Positions 11,801-21,508 of a stretch of DNA of 64,000 nt are shown here, one piece after another; positions within the stretch are counted from its first letter, which is position 1; each line of letters opens with the position of its first letter. Source of the stretch: an uncultured Clostridia bacterium (GTDB lineage: Bacteria > Bacillota > Clostridia > Christensenellales > Borkfalkiaceae); the NCBI GenBank assembly GCA_947631005.1, contig CANRJR010000001.1, forward strand, positions 1 to 64,000, written 5' to 3'. The translations under genes were made by a program, and so were the position numbers. The notes under the pieces were generated by a model that saw only the letters and a program-made list of their open reading frames with translations, searched no databases and was not told the origin of the DNA.

Positions 11801-11899
11801 AGAGGCGGTGAGGCATGCCACGAGCAATACCACGCAGACGATCAAAAGTACGGTCAACGTCTTTCCGAGCGTCTTGACATTTGTGTTCTTCCCCTTCAT
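8894..11899 (-). CDS. Membrane-anchored collagen-like protein with C-terminal right-handed beta-helix
   Basis: N-terminal TM segment, [33 protein letters not shown] followed by ~35 Gly-X-Y triplets (GATGPAGAQ...), then GLUG/beta-helix-like repeats ([34 protein letters not shown]). Confidence 0.85.
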   Translation of the reverse strand: MKGKNTNVKTLGKTLTVLLIVCVVLLVACLTASLVLAVGGSGQSAYDVAVKNGFVGTEEEWLESLKGDKGDKGDTGATGPAGAQGATGATGPAGAQGATGATGPAGAQGEQGPAGAQGATGATGATGATGAQGPQGETGATGPQGPQGEQGEQGLQGETGATGPQGPQGVQGEQGERGATWFYGKVSPRLNEELADAKVGDFYFRYFDAFDDYTGYRIFVLEESGWTILVNNSTQETVEERAEFHITEPNELLELLRQATGEGLGDFSGKTVYLDQDVDVTNIENWTPMEHFNGTFDGQGHTISNYKVDANGESAGIFKGVTDYTKIKNVTVEIAVESEEFVHVVTYDPEGKIENIEEVFEIRGKNGLYAFQSESNKDRNEFENKTVKLTVDVNLDLLDGDGQPKEEAQPFAPIGVDTHTFKGTFDGDGKKISNLYVNDSHEDGENGSLGVGLFGSIEKATIKGLTIENCYIEGKSSVGAFVGKLGGNGGIGNCHLTGKITVKGHYKIGGIIGESNGTVQFCTVNGESAATCTITGIYKEANLEGDNIGGIMGFSEAHAETKVYTGLSVENVTVEGTRKVGGVMGYLHNHNDLKQCTFKNGTVKCNADVAYQKANHGKLFVGGIAGEANTNNTIQDCSIENVTIDEVELHTLKNVNAKTVIVGGSRTATTGEPNLTYTGNTYKQITLILHLVHDSGHTEYVPFATALPEINDLNDTDGLKAATIYLAPGRYVATALEQFKILVPNVTIIGSGTPNIDTSFGNKETDTDPTTYTIIDAGEYSEAGQAAFEVSADHVTLQNLVFETTSENAQVSAIKVTEVDNNVNIIEDFLMENCIVYGYKGHAINLHGVDRATIKNVAIRNYAKCGISLAKATNVLLTGVHFTTGQPEDPAQHNASWAEIGFMCNANQADTYGTHCELTVDFATCDFNGTYCNASGARQATMYSERTSEKYNGQDYDGTPDKIYMGSSIEEHTEITASNAPEGWTFTENAGAWGLGKNPAE
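11355..11700. repeat. Tandem DNA repeat encoding the collagen-like Gly-X-Y segment
   Basis: Repeated blocks such as gcgcccgcaggaccagttgcacccgtcgcgccctg. Confidence 0.9.
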
Positions 11900-11928
11900 G
11901 ATTGTTTCCTCCTCAAAATCGTTGTTGT

Positions 11929-12684
11929 TTACGCCCGTTTCGCAGGCGTCGGACGGAAAGAGCCCGTCTTGGGTTTGATGAGCCCTTTCGAAAGAAGCGT
12001 CTCGTCGTTTTCATAGGGCGGCGCGTAGTTGCTCTGCTCGCGCTCCTGTTTCTGCGCGTTCCGCTCGGCGAGCATGCTGTCGATGAGCGCGGCGGCGCGC
12101 TTTGCCCGCGTTTCGTTCTTTAAGCGGATCATCGACGGCGTGTCTTTGCCTGCCGCCCCCTTTACGGGTTCGAGCCTGTATTTGCCCTCGCCGTACTCCG
12201 CGGGAACGGCAAAATACAGACAGAGCGTTTTTCCCTTGAAACGGAACGCCGCCACCGTCGCCCTCCCCAAACGAAACGTCTCTTTCTTACGGCTGACGCG
12301 CGCCCTCACCCCCGCGTACGCGAGCAAGGCGTTCTTCATGCGGGAATACCGCGCCTTGACCTCTTCGTCCGACTGAATGAGCCGCGCAAGATACGTGCGG
12401 TCGTAATACGTCTGCGTCTGTCCGTCCGCAACCGCCGTAACTGCCAAGGTCGCCGCCGCTTCCGCGTCTTGCGCACCGTTCTCGGGCGCAAGCGTCGCCA
12501 CGTTCGCGGCGGGCTCGGGTTCGGCAGACTGCTCGGGCGCGGCGGGCTCTTCGGCTTCTTCGCCGTACAGGGCGAAGAACTTTCTCATCGAAAGGATCAC
12601 CGCGACCAAGACCGCCGCGATCGCCACCGACGCCGCAAACGGAAGCCACGCAAGCCCCGACGCAATGCAAACCATCGTTGCCAT
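11929..12684 (-). CDS. Hypothetical membrane protein
   Basis: 251 aa with N-terminal hydrophobic helices and an Ala/Glu-rich linker. Confidence 0.6.
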   Translation of the reverse strand: MATMVCIASGLAWLPFAASVAIAAVLVAVILSMRKFFALYGEEAEEPAAPEQSAEPEPAANVATLAPENGAQDAEAAATLAVTAVADGQTQTYYDRTYLARLIQSDEEVKARYSRMKNALLAYAGVRARVSRKKETFRLGRATVAAFRFKGKTLCLYFAVPAEYGEGKYRLEPVKGAAGKDTPSMIRLKNETRAKRAAALIDSMLAERNAQKQEREQSNYAPPYENDETLLSKGLIKPKTGSFRPTPAKRA

Positions 12685-12986
12685 TCCTCTTCCTCCTTAT
12701 TTTCTCCCGTGTTCTTTTGCGGATCTGTGTTCCGCACGCCGAAGCGCGCGGAACATCCACAAACCGCAATCCCTCTTTTCCCGTCTCCCCGCAGAGACGG
12801 TTTCCCCCGATGGGAAGAGAGATGTTTTCATTTTAACAGGCGACCCCCCCTGTCAACCGTTTGAAGAAAATTTTTTGAAATTTTTTTTCAATATGCTAAA
12901 ATTTCATCGGAATGTTCGGAAATGTTATCCACAACATTCGGGATATCCGAAAATGCGACCTACAACATGGGGTCAAAAAGACATGA

Positions 12987-13027
12987 GAAAAGAGCCGCCG
13001 AAGGCGTTGCCTTCGGCGGCTCTTTTC
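12987..13027 (-). terminator. Hairpin terminator, family A copy 2, downstream of spoIVA
   Basis: aaaagagccgccgaaggc-gtt-gccttcggcggctctttt; same stem as 8843-8880 with reverse-complement loop. Confidence 0.75.
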
Positions 13028-13045
13028 TGTAAGTTTCGTTCATTT

Positions 13046-14512
13046 TTACAGCAGGATACAGATGACGCCGCCCTTGCCCTCGTTGACGATGCGCGTTACC
13101 GTCTTTCTCATCTTGCGGCGCACCGTTTCGCCCATCGAGCGGTTCTTTACCGAGAGTTCCTCGCCGAGCATCTCTTTGAGCGTCTTTCCGAACATGTTGG
13201 TGTTCCATGCGCGTTCGGGCTCGGTTGCCATATTCTCGGCGATCTGTTTGACGAACGCTTCGCTCTGTTCCGCCGTGCCGAGCGCGGGACGTACTTCGCC
13301 GCTCACGTCGACGCGGATGATGTGATAGCTCGGCGCGTCCGCATGCAGATTCACCCCCACCCTGCCGCTCTTTTTTACCACCTTGGGTTCGGATAAACTC
13401 ATTTCGACGGGCTCTGGCGGCACGATGCCGTAGCCGTACTCCTGCGCGTCGGCAAACGCCTGACCCACCCGCTCGAATACCTTTTTGGCTTCGGCGAGCT
13501 CGCTGATGTAGCTCATGAGCGCGAAGTCGTTTTCGATCTTTTCGCCGCACGCCTCGCCGATCACCTCGTAGAACACGCCCTCCTTGGGCGAGATTGCGCA
13601 ATGCGCCGTGCCCGTGGCGGCGTCGATCTGCAACGACGCGGGCGGGTTCAGCCGCTCGCTGTCCGCAAAGAGGGTGTCAAGCAGGGCGCAGTCGCTCATC
13701 TTCGCGATCTTAGGAGCGACGGCGCGGATGCCCGCAAGGATCTCTTCGATGACGGGTGCGTCGGCGTCGAGCACCCGCAGCCAATCGGGAAGATCGACGT
13801 CGATGGAGACCACGGGGAACTCGTAGAGCACCCGTTCGAGGATCGCCGAAAGCGCGTCCGCGTCGAGCGTTTCGCAGTTGACGGCGAGCACGGGCGTTTG
13901 ATAGCTCTCCTCCATGGCGGCGCGAAGTTCCTGCGCCGCGCTCGGGTCTTTGCAGTTGAGCAAAATGACGAACGGCTTTCCGATCTCTTTCAGTTCGTCG
14001 TACGCCTGCCGTTCCGCTTTCTCGTACGCCGCGCGGGGAAGATCGGCGATACTGCCGTCGGTGGTGACGAGCACGCCGATGGTGGAATGGTCGCGCACGA
14101 CCCGCCGCGTGCCCTCCTCCGCCGCCGCCCCGAACGGCACGGGGGCGTCGTTCCACGGCGTTTTGACGAGGCGCGGACTGCCGTCCTCCTCGAATCCCCC
14201 CGCCCCCTCGACGGGGAAGCCTACGCAGTCGATGAGGCGCACCTTGGCGACCGCGTCTTTCACCTTGATCTCCGCGCCCTCTTCGGGGACGAATTTGGGC
14301 TCGGTCGTCATGACCGTCTTGCCCGCCGCCGCCTGCGGAAGTTCGTCGGTAAACCGCTTCTTTTTCGCGCCCGCGACCCCCGGCAGGACGAGCTCCTGCA
14401 TGAATTTCTTGATGAACGTCGATTTGCCCGTGCGGACGGGTCCGACCACTCCGATAAAGATATCCCCGCCCGTCCGCGTCGCCACGTCCTCGTACACGCT
14501 GAAAGTTTTCAT
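13046..14512 (-). CDS. spoIVA: Stage IV sporulation protein A
   Basis: 488 aa; VYEDVATRTGGDIFIGVVGPVRTGKSTFIKKFMQELVLP and C-terminal ...VICILL. Confidence 0.97.
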   Translation of the reverse strand: MKTFSVYEDVATRTGGDIFIGVVGPVRTGKSTFIKKFMQELVLPGVAGAKKKRFTDELPQAAAGKTVMTTEPKFVPEEGAEIKVKDAVAKVRLIDCVGFPVEGAGGFEEDGSPRLVKTPWNDAPVPFGAAAEEGTRRVVRDHSTIGVLVTTDGSIADLPRAAYEKAERQAYDELKEIGKPFVILLNCKDPSAAQELRAAMEESYQTPVLAVNCETLDADALSAILERVLYEFPVVSIDVDLPDWLRVLDADAPVIEEILAGIRAVAPKIAKMSDCALLDTLFADSERLNPPASLQIDAATGTAHCAISPKEGVFYEVIGEACGEKIENDFALMSYISELAEAKKVFERVGQAFADAQEYGYGIVPPEPVEMSLSEPKVVKKSGRVGVNLHADAPSYHIIRVDVSGEVRPALGTAEQSEAFVKQIAENMATEPERAWNTNMFGKTLKEMLGEELSVKNRSMGETVRRKMRKTVTRIVNEGKGGVICILL

Positions 14513-14570
14513 AAACGCCTCCGCCGAATTTCTTGCTATGTTACCATATGACGGCGGCGCGGAAAATATG

Positions 14571-14593
14571 CAAACGCCCCCGCATTGGGGGCG
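14571..14593. terminator. Short GC-rich hairpin
   Basis: acgcccccgcattgggggcgt. Confidence 0.5.
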
Positions 14594-14624
14594 TCTATGC
14601 TCGTTTTTCGTCTTTCGGGCGCGC

Positions 14625-15467
14625 TTATGCGTCTGTCTTTTTCGGCTTCATCAGATCGACCGCGTCCGCTTGCTGGGACATGATCTCGCGGTAGTAGGGG
14701 TCGTCGCTGAAATCGCGCAGGCGGGTGTACTCCCCGCCGAGTGCCTCGATGGCGTATTTGAGTTCCTGATATTCGATGAAGCCGATGTCGTCGCGGTCGA
14801 TGGTTTCGAGCAGAACGTCGAGCGCGCGCGGATCGCCGTAGGCGGCGAGGTAGCTCGCGCGCATGGGCATCTCCTCCCCGCTCCCGCGGAAGGCGGCAAG
14901 GAGGATCTCGAAAACGGCGTCGTCCTTTTGCTTGACGCGGGACAGAATTTCGAGCATGAGCTCGGGGCGCACCCCTCTCTTATAGAGGTCGAGCGCGCGC
15001 GGTTTCGCCGCGTCCGCCCCGTTTTTGAGCTGTTCGCAGACGGCTTCCACGACGTTTTCGCTCGAATCCTTCTCCTCGAGAATGGAAAAGTAGCCGTCGA
15101 ATCCCACGGGATCTGCCCCGATGATGTTGACGGCGAGGGTGACGAGCTCCTCGTCTTTCTCTCCCAAAAGCGGGACGAGCGACGCCGCGCAACCGCGGCT
15201 TTCAAGCTCGTTGCAGAGGAAGTCGGAAGCGGGAACGCCCTCCCGCACATGCCGCACGAGCGTTTCCACGAGCTCCCCGTCCGTCATCCCGCCGTAGTAG
15301 CCCTTGGGCGTGTTCTTCACCTTGGGGATATAGGTGTCGCCGAACTGCTTGTAGAGCTTGGGAATGACGCTCTCCCACTGCTTTTCGGTGTATTTCCCCG
15401 CGTTGCGTTGCATGTATTCGGCGAGCTTTTCGTCGAAAAGACCGTCGAAATCAATGAGTTCTTTCAT
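14625..15467 (-). CDS. Hypothetical alpha-helical (HEAT-like) protein
   Basis: 280 aa; helical repeats such as SLVPLLGEKDEELVTLAVNIIG and AAYGDPRALDVLLETIDRDD. Confidence 0.55.
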   Translation of the reverse strand: MKELIDFDGLFDEKLAEYMQRNAGKYTEKQWESVIPKLYKQFGDTYIPKVKNTPKGYYGGMTDGELVETLVRHVREGVPASDFLCNELESRGCAASLVPLLGEKDEELVTLAVNIIGADPVGFDGYFSILEEKDSSENVVEAVCEQLKNGADAAKPRALDLYKRGVRPELMLEILSRVKQKDDAVFEILLAAFRGSGEEMPMRASYLAAYGDPRALDVLLETIDRDDIGFIEYQELKYAIEALGGEYTRLRDFSDDPYYREIMSQQADAVDLMKPKKTDA

Positions 15468-15476
15468 ACGTTTCCC

Positions 15477-17132
15477 TCACATTAAATAGTTCAAGATCCT
15501 CTTTGCCGAGGACGGATCGGCGTCGAAGAGTTTGCAAATGTCGCCGATGGGGCGCACGCCGCCCGAGAGCCGCGCCTCGCGGTAGATCGCCGCCGCCAGC
15601 GCGCTCCTGTCCTCGAAGAGCTCCCACGCGCCGCCCTCGGCGAGCGCGTCGTACACCTCCTCCGCCGCCGCGCACAGCTTGCCCTCGTGCTCCTCGCTGA
15701 ACAGCGCGTACTTGGAATACACGTCCGCAAACGCCTGCAACAGCGCGCCGCTCTTCCGCCGCCCGAGTTCGAGCTCGTGAATGAAAAATTCCCGATAGAG
15801 ATTGCATACCACGATCCCGAACGAATTGTCCTCGTTACGGGCGATGAGGTCGTGAAGCACCGAAATTTTGATCCCCTCGTTGCCGTTGAAGTCGAGCAGA
15901 ACGGCGCGGAGCAGGGCGTCGGCATGGCATTTGACTGCCACTTTCGCCGCCAAAAGCTGCAATTTTTCGTCCCGCCCCTCCATCTCGTCGAACGCCAAGC
16001 GGAATTTCTCTTTGAACTCCTCCGACGCGGCGACGATCTCGGCGGTCTGCCCGTCTTTGGCGTTGAGCGCGAGGAAGAACGCGGCGATCTCGCGGTATTC
16101 GGTTTCGGGCAGACGGTAGTAGTAGTTCATCTTGACGGGTTCGCCCCCGTCGAGCATCAGGCGCAGATGTTCGAGATACCACTGCGCGACCGCCTTGCGC
16201 GGGTAGATGAGCGTTAAAAATTCGAGAGCCTCCACCGCCTGTTCGCTCCTGCCCGTACGGTGGGCGGCGACGGCGTAAAACCACAGCACGTTCGCGTCGT
16301 ACGGAAGCCGCTCTTTGAGGACGGAGAGCTTGTCGTACGCCTCCGCGTCCAGCCCCGTTTCGCAGAGCGCGGTGGCAATGCGGTAGAGATCTTCCGTGCT
16401 CTCGGCGTCGAGCGCGTAGAGCCGCCGCGCGACCTCTTTCGCCCCCGCCCTGTCGTCGCGCGCGCCGAGTACGGCGCAATAGGAAGTGAGAAGCTGAATG
16501 TTGTCGGGATAGGATTTGAGCAGCGCGGTGCACTCCCGCTCCGCTTCGTCCTCCTCCCCCATCATGAGACTGCACATCGCCGCGATGCCGCATGCCGAGG
16601 GATAGTCGGCACTCTCCTCGTCGACGCTGTGCAGGGTGGCGCGCGCCTTTTCGAGTTCGCCGCTTTTGAGTTGGGCGAGCCCCTCCGCGAGCGTTTCGCT
16701 GTCGGGAAGAGGCGTCCCCTTGGCGTACACCAGCCGCAGTTTGGGACGGTCCGCCGCCGCGGCGAGCTCTTCGAACTCCTCCGCCGACACCGAAAACCCG
16801 TCCTCCCCGCACGAAAGTTTATAATAATAGGAGGACTGAAATTCGTTGCCGAGGTGCATGAACGCGACGGCAAGTCCCTCGTACCCCTCCGAAAAATCCG
16901 CTTCGTTGCAGGTGTCGAGGAAGCGATACCACGCGTCGGCGGCGTTCTCCCAAACGCCGAGCTCTTCATACACGTCGGCGGCGAGGGCGTACGCGTCCGC
17001 AAGCGGGTCGTGCATCGCCTCCCGCTTGTTGAGTACGGTGAGCGCGCCGAGATAGTCGCCGTCCGAAAAACGCCGCTCCGCGCTTTCGAGCAAAAAATCG
17101 TCGTCAAGCTGAAATTTTGCGGTCTCTTTCAT
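15477..17132 (-). CDS. TPR-repeat protein
   Basis: 551 aa with repeated TPR-like helices (FSDGDYLGALTVLNKREAMHDPLADAYALAADVYEELGVWENAADAWYRFL). Confidence 0.75.
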   Translation of the reverse strand: MKETAKFQLDDDFLLESAERRFSDGDYLGALTVLNKREAMHDPLADAYALAADVYEELGVWENAADAWYRFLDTCNEADFSEGYEGLAVAFMHLGNEFQSSYYYKLSCGEDGFSVSAEEFEELAAAADRPKLRLVYAKGTPLPDSETLAEGLAQLKSGELEKARATLHSVDEESADYPSACGIAAMCSLMMGEEDEAERECTALLKSYPDNIQLLTSYCAVLGARDDRAGAKEVARRLYALDAESTEDLYRIATALCETGLDAEAYDKLSVLKERLPYDANVLWFYAVAAHRTGRSEQAVEALEFLTLIYPRKAVAQWYLEHLRLMLDGGEPVKMNYYYRLPETEYREIAAFFLALNAKDGQTAEIVAASEEFKEKFRLAFDEMEGRDEKLQLLAAKVAVKCHADALLRAVLLDFNGNEGIKISVLHDLIARNEDNSFGIVVCNLYREFFIHELELGRRKSGALLQAFADVYSKYALFSEEHEGKLCAAAEEVYDALAEGGAWELFEDRSALAAAIYREARLSGGVRPIGDICKLFDADPSSAKRILNYLM

Positions 17133-17995
17133 ACATCGTCTCCGAATAGCGCGCCGAGTGCCGCGCCGTCAAAGGAATAGTCGGTATTGCAATAGTGGCA
17201 GTACACCGAGACGACCCCGCGCTCTTTCAGAAGCGCGAACGCCTCCTCCCGCCCCATCGAACGGATGAGCCCCGCCGCCCGCTCCCGCGAACAGTGGCAA
17301 CGGAAAGCGATCGGACGGGACGACACTTCCCCGTGCCCGTACGAGGCAACGATCTCCGCTGCCCCCCTTTCACGGATCTGCGCCGAGATATTCCCGTACT
17401 TTGCGATCTCCTCCTCCGTGCGCCGCAGAAGTTCGTCGCCCGCGCCGGGCAGGGGCTGGAAAAAGACGCCGCCCGCGCCGACGCACCTGCCGCCCTGTAC
17501 CCGCACGCCGAGCGCGACGGCGGTGGGACGCTGTTCGCTCGTGAGAAAATACGCCGAAAGATCTTCGGCGATCTCCCCCGAAACGAGGGCGCACGTCCCC
17601 ACAAAGGGAATGCCCTCGCCGTCGTCGCGGACGACCGAGAGCGTCCCGTTTCTGCCGACGAACCCGCCCACGTCGAGCTTGCCGTCCGCACGCGGGGGAA
17701 GTTCGGCTTGCGGATGTTCCGCAAAGCCGCGCAGACCGAGCGCGCCGTCGCCCGCCGTACAGATCTTGCCGCCCGCGCCGCCGCCCCGAATCGTAACGGA
17801 GAGGCTGCTCGACGGGTCTTTGAGCCAACTGCAAAGGTACGCCGTTGCCGTGAGCGCGCGCCCGAGTGCCGCCGCGGCGACCGCGGAGAGATGATGGTGC
17901 GAAATCGCCGCGTTGACGAGCTCGGTCGTATCGAGGACGGCAAGGGAAACTGCGTCCCCCCAGATCAAAGTTTTTCGGATCACGCTTTCCGACAT
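17129..17995 (-). CDS. hslO: Hsp33-family redox-regulated chaperone
   Basis: 288 aa; RCHCSRERAAGLIRSMGREEAFALL...VYCHYCNTDYSF has the CxC / CxxC zinc motif; 4-nt overlap with the TPR gene. Confidence 0.92.
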   Translation of the reverse strand: MSESVIRKTLIWGDAVSLAVLDTTELVNAAISHHHLSAVAAAALGRALTATAYLCSWLKDPSSSLSVTIRGGGAGGKICTAGDGALGLRGFAEHPQAELPPRADGKLDVGGFVGRNGTLSVVRDDGEGIPFVGTCALVSGEIAEDLSAYFLTSEQRPTAVALGVRVQGGRCVGAGGVFFQPLPGAGDELLRRTEEEIAKYGNISAQIRERGAAEIVASYGHGEVSSRPIAFRCHCSRERAAGLIRSMGREEAFALLKERGVVSVYCHYCNTDYSFDGAALGALFGDDV

Positions 17996-18708
17996 AGAAA
18001 ATTGAGCCTGTCGCTCCCCTCTTTTTGTTCGCCGAGATGTCCCTCGACCCGTGTGTGAAATCCCGCCGCTTCCAGCGCGCGCACGACTTCCTCCTCCTCG
18101 TGGATATACTGCGTATGCCGCTCGTCGAAGCGGCGGAATCGCCCGTCCTTTTCGCGCACGAAGAGGGTGACGTCGGTCTCCACGCGGTCTCCGTACAGGC
18201 GGTTGAACGAGAGGTAGGTCACCTCGTCCCTGTCGTCGGCAAACATATTATTTGCAACTTTTTCGCGCAGTTTGCATGCCGAACTGATGTCGAACAGGAA
18301 CAGCCCGCCCGCGCGCAGACACGCCGCCGCACTCTTGAACGCCGCAGGCAGACCCGCGGTGGGGATATAGTTGTAGCAATCGTTGGGCGAAAGGAGAAAG
18401 TCGTACGTTTCGGGGGCTTTGAGCCGAGCGGCGTCGGCGCGGAAAAAGGAGACGTCGAGCCCCTCCCGCCCCGCGAGATACGCCGCCTTTTCGAGCATGG
18501 GGACGGAGATGTCCGCGCCCGACATTTTATAACCCGCGCGCGTAAGAAGCCGCGAGAACGCGCCGCTTCCGCAGCCCACTTCGAGCCCGCGCCGCCCCGC
18601 GCCGTTTTCTTCGAGCTTGCGAATAAAATACTGCGACCAAAGGGCATAGTCGCAGTCGTCGTTGAGAAATTCGAACCAATCGGCAAGTGCTTCGTATGCC
18701 ATGGTCAA
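17980..18708 (-). CDS. Class I SAM-dependent methyltransferase
   Basis: GLEVGCGSGAFSRLLTRAGYKMSGADIS motif I. Confidence 0.88.
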   Translation of the reverse strand: MTMAYEALADWFEFLNDDCDYALWSQYFIRKLEENGAGRRGLEVGCGSGAFSRLLTRAGYKMSGADISVPMLEKAAYLAGREGLDVSFFRADAARLKAPETYDFLLSPNDCYNYIPTAGLPAAFKSAAACLRAGGLFLFDISSACKLREKVANNMFADDRDEVTYLSFNRLYGDRVETDVTLFVREKDGRFRRFDERHTQYIHEEEEVVRALEAAGFHTRVEGHLGEQKEGSDRLNFLCRKA

Positions 18709-20009
18709 CGCTTGTTGAGCATTTTGGGGGGACGGGGCGACTTTTTCTTTTTCTTTTTTCCCTCGTCCTCGTCGCGGATGGCGCGCTCGCGCTCGTCGAA
18801 TTCGCGGTTATACTCCACATACTGCGCGTCGTTCTTGTGCTCCTCGGCGTACGCCTTCACGTCCTCCTCCATCGACTGCTTGCTCTCTTTGAGCTTTTGG
18901 AGATCTTCGCGGGAGAACGCTTCGGGAAGCTGATAGAGTTCCACGCCGTCGTCGATGGGCTTGATGGGGCGGGACACGAGCATCGACCTGCCCTGCGCCA
19001 CGATCATGCGCTGGTATTCCTTTGCCGCCGCGCTCGTCGGGGCGGGCTGTTCCGTCTTTGCGCCCGCGGGCTTGTCTTTGTTGTAAAGTCCCCTGCCCGT
19101 CTGCACGCCGATGTTCGGGTTGACGAATTTATCGAACGCCCATTGGCAATAGTCGAGCCAGAGCAGGAAGAGGTAGGAAAATCCGAAGAGCAAGAGCAGA
19201 ATGAGCGCGATGATGAGGATCACGCCCTTCGAAAAGATGGCGAGGAACACGGGCCACGTTGCGAGCGCGGCGAAGAGCACCGTCTGCGGGAACGTGCCGA
19301 TCGTCATAACGACGGCGTTGCGGAAGAGTGCCCACGGACCTTGCCGATAGCTGATGCCGAGCGCGATCATCCACATCGAAACGAGCAGGAAGAAGGCGAC
19401 GAAGATGTAACCGACCACCTTGGACGCGACCATGAGCCCCGCATACTGCGCCCCCGTCGCCACATAAAAGTCGGCGAGGTTGCCCGTAAAGCGCGCGAGG
19501 AAGAGTACGACGCTGAACAATAACGCCGCTTCGAGCACGTTGAGGAAGTTGCGCTTGATGCCGCGCAAAAAGTCGTTCGCGACGAAGATGCCCTCCGTCC
19601 AGATGAGGTTGCGGATGATGTACGCGCCGCCCGAGATCCCGACCGCCGCGATGACCGCCGCGGGGATCATGAGGGCGAAGAACACGAGGTCGCTCTGCAA
19701 AATGGTGATCTCCGCAATGCCCACGATGTCGGGAATGGCGGGATAGCCGAAGGCGAGCCCCGCGCCGTAAGGTCCCGTTATTCCGTTCGAGCCGATGGAG
19801 AGATATCTCCAAAAGATGAGGAAGCCCACGGGAAGAAAGGTGAGAAGCATTAAAAGATTCACGAGCATGAGCCGCCCGAATCTTCCTTTCAAAATATCCC
19901 AAAAGAGTGCCGTGCGGCTGGTGGGAAGCGTACTGCGCGCGTAGTCCTCGTCGCGCTCCTTTCCCTCGAGCCAGCGGGCGACAATGCCTTTATGTTCTCT
20001 ATCTGCCAT
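18705..20009 (-). CDS. Multi-pass membrane protein (DUF624-like)
   Basis: 434 aa with about six hydrophobic segments and a charged C-terminal tail; GRLMLVNLLMLLTFLPVGFLIFW. Confidence 0.55.
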   Translation of the reverse strand: MADREHKGIVARWLEGKERDEDYARSTLPTSRTALFWDILKGRFGRLMLVNLLMLLTFLPVGFLIFWRYLSIGSNGITGPYGAGLAFGYPAIPDIVGIAEITILQSDLVFFALMIPAAVIAAVGISGGAYIIRNLIWTEGIFVANDFLRGIKRNFLNVLEAALLFSVVLFLARFTGNLADFYVATGAQYAGLMVASKVVGYIFVAFFLLVSMWMIALGISYRQGPWALFRNAVVMTIGTFPQTVLFAALATWPVFLAIFSKGVILIIALILLLLFGFSYLFLLWLDYCQWAFDKFVNPNIGVQTGRGLYNKDKPAGAKTEQPAPTSAAAKEYQRMIVAQGRSMLVSRPIKPIDDGVELYQLPEAFSREDLQKLKESKQSMEEDVKAYAEEHKNDAQYVEYNREFDERERAIRDEDEGKKKKKKSPRPPKMLNKR

Positions 20010-20111
20010 ATTTCACCCCGAATTTGTCCGCTTTTGCGCCGAAAAAATTTCCGTCGGATGTTATTGTACTACAAATCAAAAAATATTTCAATTAAAACAA
20101 GGGTAAATTCC

Positions 20112-20140
20112 TTGATTTTTCACACGGCGTATGATAAAAT
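20112..20140 (+). promoter_or_regulatory. Sigma-A-type promoter upstream of lysine riboswitch
   Basis: ttgatt - 17 bp - taaaat. Confidence 0.55.
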
Positions 20141-20149
20141 TATTTCGCT

Positions 20150-20320
20150 GAAAAAGAGGAGCGGCAGAACATGAGTACCGCGCGCGGAGGGATCGCAGGA
20201 AATTCCGCCGAACGCGCACGGGAAAGGGTATCGCCGCCGAAACGCGGCGTCCCTGCCCGCCGCCGTTGGAAGTACGGGTCAATACCCGTGGTTCTGTCAC
20301 TGCGGTGGCGCGCTTTTTCG
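20150..20320 (+). ncRNA. Lysine riboswitch (L-box)
   Basis: gaaaaagaggagcggcagaac...agta...cgccgaaacgcgg...ggttctgtcactgcggtggcgcgctttttc; ends pair as gaaaaag/ctttttc and gcagaac/gttctgt; lies directly upstream of asd-dapA-dapB. Confidence 0.82.
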
Positions 20321-20342
20321 AATGTCCGGGGAAATGCTCGGA

Positions 20343-20378
20343 TCGGGACGGCGGGCGCGCGCGTCCTTTTTTCTTTCC
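20343..20378 (+). terminator. Riboswitch-associated terminator
   Basis: gggacggcgggcgcgcgcgtcctttttt hairpin with U tract before the asd RBS. Confidence 0.65.
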
Positions 20379-20398
20379 TTTGTTTTTCGGAGGTCGGT

Positions 20399-21478
20399 AT
20401 GCAACAAAAATTCCGCGTCGGCGTCGTCGGCGCGACGGGCATGGTCGGACAGAGGTTCGTATCCCTGCTCGAACATCACCCTTGGTTCGAGGTGAAATTT
20501 CTGCTCGCAAGCGCGCGAAGCGCGGGCAAAACCTATGAAAACGCCGTGGGGGGGCGTTGGGCATTGGAGACACCCATGCCCGCGTATGCCCGCGACATGG
20601 TAGTCCTCGACGCCGCCGACCCCTCCCCCCTCCGAGGGCATGCCGACTTCGTGTTCTGCGCCGTCAATATGAAGAAAGAGGAGATCCGCGCGCTCGAAGA
20701 AACGTACGCCCGCGCCGAGATCCCCGTCGTCTCCAACAACTCCGCGCACAGGGGCACGCCCGACGTTCCCATGGTGATCCCCGAGATCAATCCCGAGCAC
20801 CTCGGCGCGATCCCCGCCCAGCGCAAACGCCTCGGCACAAAGCGCGGGTTCATCGCCGTAAAGAGCAACTGCTCTCTGCAATCGTACGTCCCCCTCCTGC
20901 ACCCCCTGCGCCCGTTCGGGATCGAGCGGGTGGCGGTATGCACCTATCAGGCGATCTCGGGGGCGGGAAAGACGTTTTCGACGATGCCCGAGATCTGCGA
21001 CAACGTGATCCCCTACATCGCGGGCGAGGAGGAAAAGAGCGAAAAAGAGCCCCTCAAAATTTGGGGGACGCTGCAAAACGGCGCAATCGAGGCGGCGAGC
21101 TCTCCCGCCATCACGGCACAATGTCTGCGCGTGCCCGTGTCGGACGGACACACCGCGGCGGTGTTCGTCTCCTTTTCCGAGCGTCCCGCAAGAGAGGACA
21201 TTGTATCGGCGTGGGAGAATTTCGAGGGCGAGCCGCAGCGGCTTGGTCTCCCCTCCGCGCCCCGTAAATTCTTGCACTATCTTCCCGAGGACGACCGTCC
21301 GCAGCCCAAGCTCGACCGCATGTGCGAAAACGGCATGGCGGTCACGGCGGGCAGACTGCGCGAGGATACGCTCTTCGATTGGAAATTTATCGGCTGTTCG
21401 CACAACACGCTGCGCGGCGCGGCGGGCGGGGCGGTGTTGCTCGCCGAACTTCTCGCCAAAAAGGGCTATTTCGCCTGA
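20399..21478 (+). CDS. asd: Aspartate-semialdehyde dehydrogenase (archaeal/fungal-type)
   Basis: MQQKFRVGVVGATGMVGQRFVSLL, KSNCSLQSYVPLL, YQAISGAGKTFSTMPEICDNVIPYIAGEE; start after aggaggt-like RBS, not the upstream ATG at 20171 inside the riboswitch. Confidence 0.92.
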   Translation: MQQKFRVGVVGATGMVGQRFVSLLEHHPWFEVKFLLASARSAGKTYENAVGGRWALETPMPAYARDMVVLDAADPSPLRGHADFVFCAVNMKKEEIRALEETYARAEIPVVSNNSAHRGTPDVPMVIPEINPEHLGAIPAQRKRLGTKRGFIAVKSNCSLQSYVPLLHPLRPFGIERVAVCTYQAISGAGKTFSTMPEICDNVIPYIAGEEEKSEKEPLKIWGTLQNGAIEAASSPAITAQCLRVPVSDGHTAAVFVSFSERPAREDIVSAWENFEGEPQRLGLPSAPRKFLHYLPEDDRPQPKLDRMCENGMAVTAGRLREDTLFDWKFIGCSHNTLRGAAGGAVLLAELLAKKGYFA

Positions 21479-21508
21479 ACCGCGCATACATCACAAGGGA
21501 GGAATTTT

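Noticed and set aside
20171-20398. Upstream start for asd (ATG at 20171)
   Set aside because: Lies inside the riboswitch; the conserved Asd N-terminus begins at 20399 after an RBS.
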